A model generated the notes under the pieces. The model had not been told where the DNA came from. It made no database searches and saw nothing but the letters and a program-made list of their open reading frames with translations. DNA of 9,183 nt from Kangiella sp. GTDB taxonomy: Bacteria > Pseudomonadota > Gammaproteobacteria > Enterobacterales > Kangiellaceae. The translations under genes and the position numbers were made by a program. Positions 7,231 through 9,183 of this stretch are shown one piece after another (position 1 is the first letter of the stretch; every line of letters starts with the position of its first letter). Where the stretch lies: contig NVVT01000024.1 of assembly GCA_002733465.1 (NCBI GenBank), positions 31,324-40,506 of the forward strand, given 5' to 3'.

Positions 7231-8910
7231 ATGCCAATCACATCAAAATTATCACTAAACCTATACGATCAACCATCATGCAACAACTCTTCTAACCTGA
7301 GGTATTGGATTTGGAATAATGATCAAGTTCTATATGCGCTTGATACGCAAGGGGAAACTACCAAACCACATGTTATCTTTGAAGTGAAAAATGACGAAGA
7401 GCATTTATCTAGAAAACTATCCATTAAGAATGCTTTTGTGAATAATGATGGACTGGTGTTTTTTCAACGGGTTAACAATACTTATCGCTACTCTATGGGT
7501 AAAAAAGAGCTGAAAGTAGCGAGTTATCCCAATATTGTCGAGATATTGTCTGTACAGGACGACTACATTATCGCTGAAAGGCACAATCATAAAGGAAACA
7601 TCGTATTTGAAGGCGTGGAAAATCCGATAGAAAAACTCAGATTTTTATTACCGCAAACAGATAGCATTCCTATTTTCTATTTTGAAAATAAGTCAGAGCA
7701 CAGAGTTGTCTACAAAAAAGAAAAACATAGTCAAAATGAAATCCAATTAGAATTGTGGTCTCTGAATAAAAATAAGGCTCGCATGTGGAAAAAAATTCAA
7801 AGCATTGATTTATCTCCACAATTTCCTGTGAATTATTACCATATTTCAACTAATAAAAATAGTTTACACTTTCAATCTCATAATGGGGAAATGTATTTAA
7901 GTCTAAAGAACAGTACCGTTGTCATCAGAAATGATCTTATTAAGGTTTTGTCGCTGACTCAATCTTCTTGGATGGTTATTTCAGATTATTTCAAAAACAT
8001 ATCAAACCTGTACTTCGCTAGAAAAACAACTACCGAAGCGTCTGAAGATGAAAGTCACGAACTAAGAAACATGCTCTGCGTAGTCAAAGGAAGCTCTAAC
8101 TTTATCATTTACCCCAACGGCGTTGAGCATTTAAGCCTTGATGATCCTAACCATCAAAAACCAACACTTGATCTCTTCCAATATGACACCAAAGATTTAT
8201 TATTACTATTAACTAACGTCAATGTATCAAAGTACCAGTCGCATAAATTTTCTATGGCTCTACTAGAAAACATTTCAACAGCCTACGAACAAGGATTAGG
8301 AACATCGAAAAAGCAAGCTAGAGAAAATGTGATTTTGATTATTAAACAACTATTAGAAAACAACTATATCGATTTCACACAACCAGACTTTGATCAACTT
8401 ACGCTCATTGCTGATTCGACACTTGATAACTCTATAGATGAAATTTGTTTATCCAGAATTCTTAAAAGCATCATTAGACTCTCAGATGTTCTTCAGCCAC
8501 CAGCCCATGTAAAACTCTATTTCAAGTTTCTGCTATACAGATATTTTTCAAACAATAGTCATTTACCGCATTGTAAAAAAACACTTCGCATATTAGGTCG
8601 AAATTGGAAGAACGAATTCTTGGATATCGACTCAGTTTATAAGGCTCAATTAGCTTTAAGGCTATTCCCTATTACAGACATTCCATTAGAACATCAATTA
8701 TTGACGCGATGTTCTAAATTAGTTGAAGAATGCAAATCAGATGAACTAGTCAAAGATATTGAATCGAGAATAGAACTATTACTACTTTACGGCATGCCTA
8801 TAAGTAAATCGATCAGTAGCTATGGAGCACATATTGAAAAAACTCAACTAAATTTTGAAGATATAAAGGCGCCTCAAAAAGTTGTTGAATTGAGTCAGTA
8901 TAAGAAATAA
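7231..8910 (+). CDS. Hypothetical protein, beta-rich N-terminal and helical C-terminal halves
   Basis: A 559-residue protein of unknown function. The first 320 or so residues alternate short hydrophobic strands with turns (for example YWIWNNDQVLYALD, DGLVFFQRV, QDDYIIAERHN, NSLHFQSHNGEMYLSL), a rhythm like the blades of a beta-propeller, though no WD40 or Kelch signature is visible. From about residue 325 the chain becomes helical, with charged and leucine-rich helices resembling a repeat or scaffold domain, and it ends in a short polar tail. No signal peptide, membrane span or nucleotide-binding motif is seen, so a cytoplasmic binding or scaffold role is more likely than an enzyme. The ATG is preceded by GGAAA at eight or so bases. 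It is divergent from the 263-residue gene. Confidence 0.8.
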   Translation: MPITSKLSLNLYDQPSCNNSSNLRYWIWNNDQVLYALDTQGETTKPHVIFEVKNDEEHLSRKLSIKNAFVNNDGLVFFQRVNNTYRYSMGKKELKVASYPNIVEILSVQDDYIIAERHNHKGNIVFEGVENPIEKLRFLLPQTDSIPIFYFENKSEHRVVYKKEKHSQNEIQLELWSLNKNKARMWKKIQSIDLSPQFPVNYYHISTNKNSLHFQSHNGEMYLSLKNSTVVIRNDLIKVLSLTQSSWMVISDYFKNISNLYFARKTTTEASEDESHELRNMLCVVKGSSNFIIYPNGVEHLSLDDPNHQKPTLDLFQYDTKDLLLLLTNVNVSKYQSHKFSMALLENISTAYEQGLGTSKKQARENVILIIKQLLENNYIDFTQPDFDQLTLIADSTLDNSIDEICLSRILKSIIRLSDVLQPPAHVKLYFKFLLYRYFSNNSHLPHCKKTLRILGRNWKNEFLDIDSVYKAQLALRLFPITDIPLEHQLLTRCSKLVEECKSDELVKDIESRIELLLLYGMPISKSISSYGAHIEKTQLNFEDIKAPQKVVELSQYKK

Positions 8911-8947
8911 ATAATTCTATGATCCAAAAATATAATTCAGACTCAAC

Positions 8948-8974
8948 AACCACTGTCTTAAGACGGCGATGGTT
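8948..8974. repeat. Compact bulged stem-loop downstream of the 559-residue gene
   Basis: AACCA (8948-8952) pairs with TGGTT (8970-8974), and CTGTC (8953-8957) pairs with GACGG (8962-8966) with one G-T wobble. The tip is TTAA, and three extra bases (CGA) bulge on the right arm. The sequence starts 37 bases past the stop codon. There is no T run directly after it, so it is not a standard terminator; an RNA-stabilising hairpin or a relic of a mobile element are alternatives. Confidence 0.4.
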
Positions 8975-9067
8975 AATTACCTCATAATCGCTGGCGAAAA
9001 TCATTTTTTATGAGTTTTTATTGGTTTGCATCATATTACTCTATAGAACGTATTTTTAAATTTCAAC

Positions 9068-9086
9068 TATAGATTATAGATTATAG
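9068..9086. repeat. Short tandem repeat of TATAGAT
   Basis: Two exact copies of the 7-mer TATAGAT (9068-9074, 9075-9081) and a partial third (TATAG) lie just outside the putative IS end at 9092. Bent AT-rich DNA like this could have been an insertion target, or it may be chance. Confidence 0.5.
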
Positions 9087-9091
9087 TGATC

Positions 9092-9183
9092 TGTCAACAC
9101 TATTCGGGACACTCAATTACACAATTTTTTGCATAGCTTCATAATCAACGGGTGACCAATAGTCATTAGTTGAGTGAAGTCTT
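9092..9183 (-). mobile_element. Right end of an IS3-family insertion sequence, continuing past the window
   Basis: The transposase tail (next entry) is followed on its strand by about 25 untranslated bases and then a boundary. Read on the + strand the putative terminal repeat begins TGTCAACACTATTCGGGAC at 9092; TG at the tips is usual in this family. The boundary is inferred, because the other end and target duplication lie outside the window. Confidence 0.6.
9117..9183 (-). CDS. IS3-family transposase (OrfB), C-terminal end only
   Basis: On the minus strand, 22 codons run from the window edge to the TAA at 9117-9119 and read RLHSTNDYWSPVDYEAMQKI followed by V and stop. This matches the C-terminus of IS3-family OrfB integrases, whose tail typically reads RxHSxLGYxSPxxFE. 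The DDE catalytic core lies outside the window to the right, so whether the element is intact cannot be judged. The NDY in place of the usual LGY is a modest variation. Translation of such proteins normally depends on a frameshift from OrfA, which is also not in view. Confidence 0.85.
   Translation of the reverse strand, partial: RLHSTNDYWSPVDYEAMQKIV

Noticed and set aside
8941..8980. Integron attC site
   Set aside because: ACTCAAC fits the RYYYAAC core but the opposite side (GTTAATT) does not fit GTTRRRY, and gene orientation and spacing do not suit a cassette array.
8813..9004. 63-residue minus-strand reading frame
   Set aside because: It overlaps the 3' end of the 559-residue gene, has no recognisable protein features or clear ribosome binding site, and is probably chance.
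1..9183. CRISPR array, tRNA, rRNA or toxin-antitoxin pair
   Set aside because: No regularly spaced repeats, cloverleaf or conserved RNA sequence was visible, and no gene pair had typical toxin-antitoxin sizes or motifs.

Overview
The window is AT-rich (roughly one third G+C by eye), with closely packed genes on both strands, AGGA-type ribosome binding sites and a partial IS3-family insertion sequence at the right edge. This suits the accessory part of a marine gammaproteobacterial genome such as Vibrio, Shewanella or Pseudoalteromonas. That placement is an inference from composition and style; no housekeeping or RNA gene pins it down.

Left part (1-1383, + strand): the 3' end of a GrpB-family gene, cut by the window edge, is followed one base later by an extended short-chain dehydrogenase/epimerase. 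The GrpB frame is open back to the left edge and reads through the family's EHIGSTAV motif, so the internal GTG at 39 is not its start. This pair converges with the next block over a 27-base gap holding a weak hairpin.

Central block (5732 down to 1411, - strand): a tight four-gene operon, in transcription order a HAD-type phosphohydrolase, a 528-residue protein of unknown function, a PAPS-type sulfotransferase, and a MoaA-like radical SAM enzyme with a second cysteine group. The junctions are a 15-base gap (holding a strong Shine-Dalgarno for a TTG start), an 8-base overlap, and a 10-base gap. The content looks like a small modification or biosynthetic pathway whose substrate is unknown. I do not recognise this gene combination, and it is the best candidate for an undescribed system. 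No convincing peptide precursor was found.

Right part: a 445-base gap without a clear gene (one weak 42-codon reading frame), then a divergent pair of unrecognised genes: a 263-residue acidic helical protein (- strand) and a 559-residue protein (+ strand) with a beta-rich, propeller-like N-terminal half and a helical C-terminal half. They share a 261-base control region. Beyond them lie a compact stem-loop, a 7-base tandem repeat, and the terminal repeat plus last 21 codons of an IS3-family transposase, which suggests a region shaped by mobile DNA.
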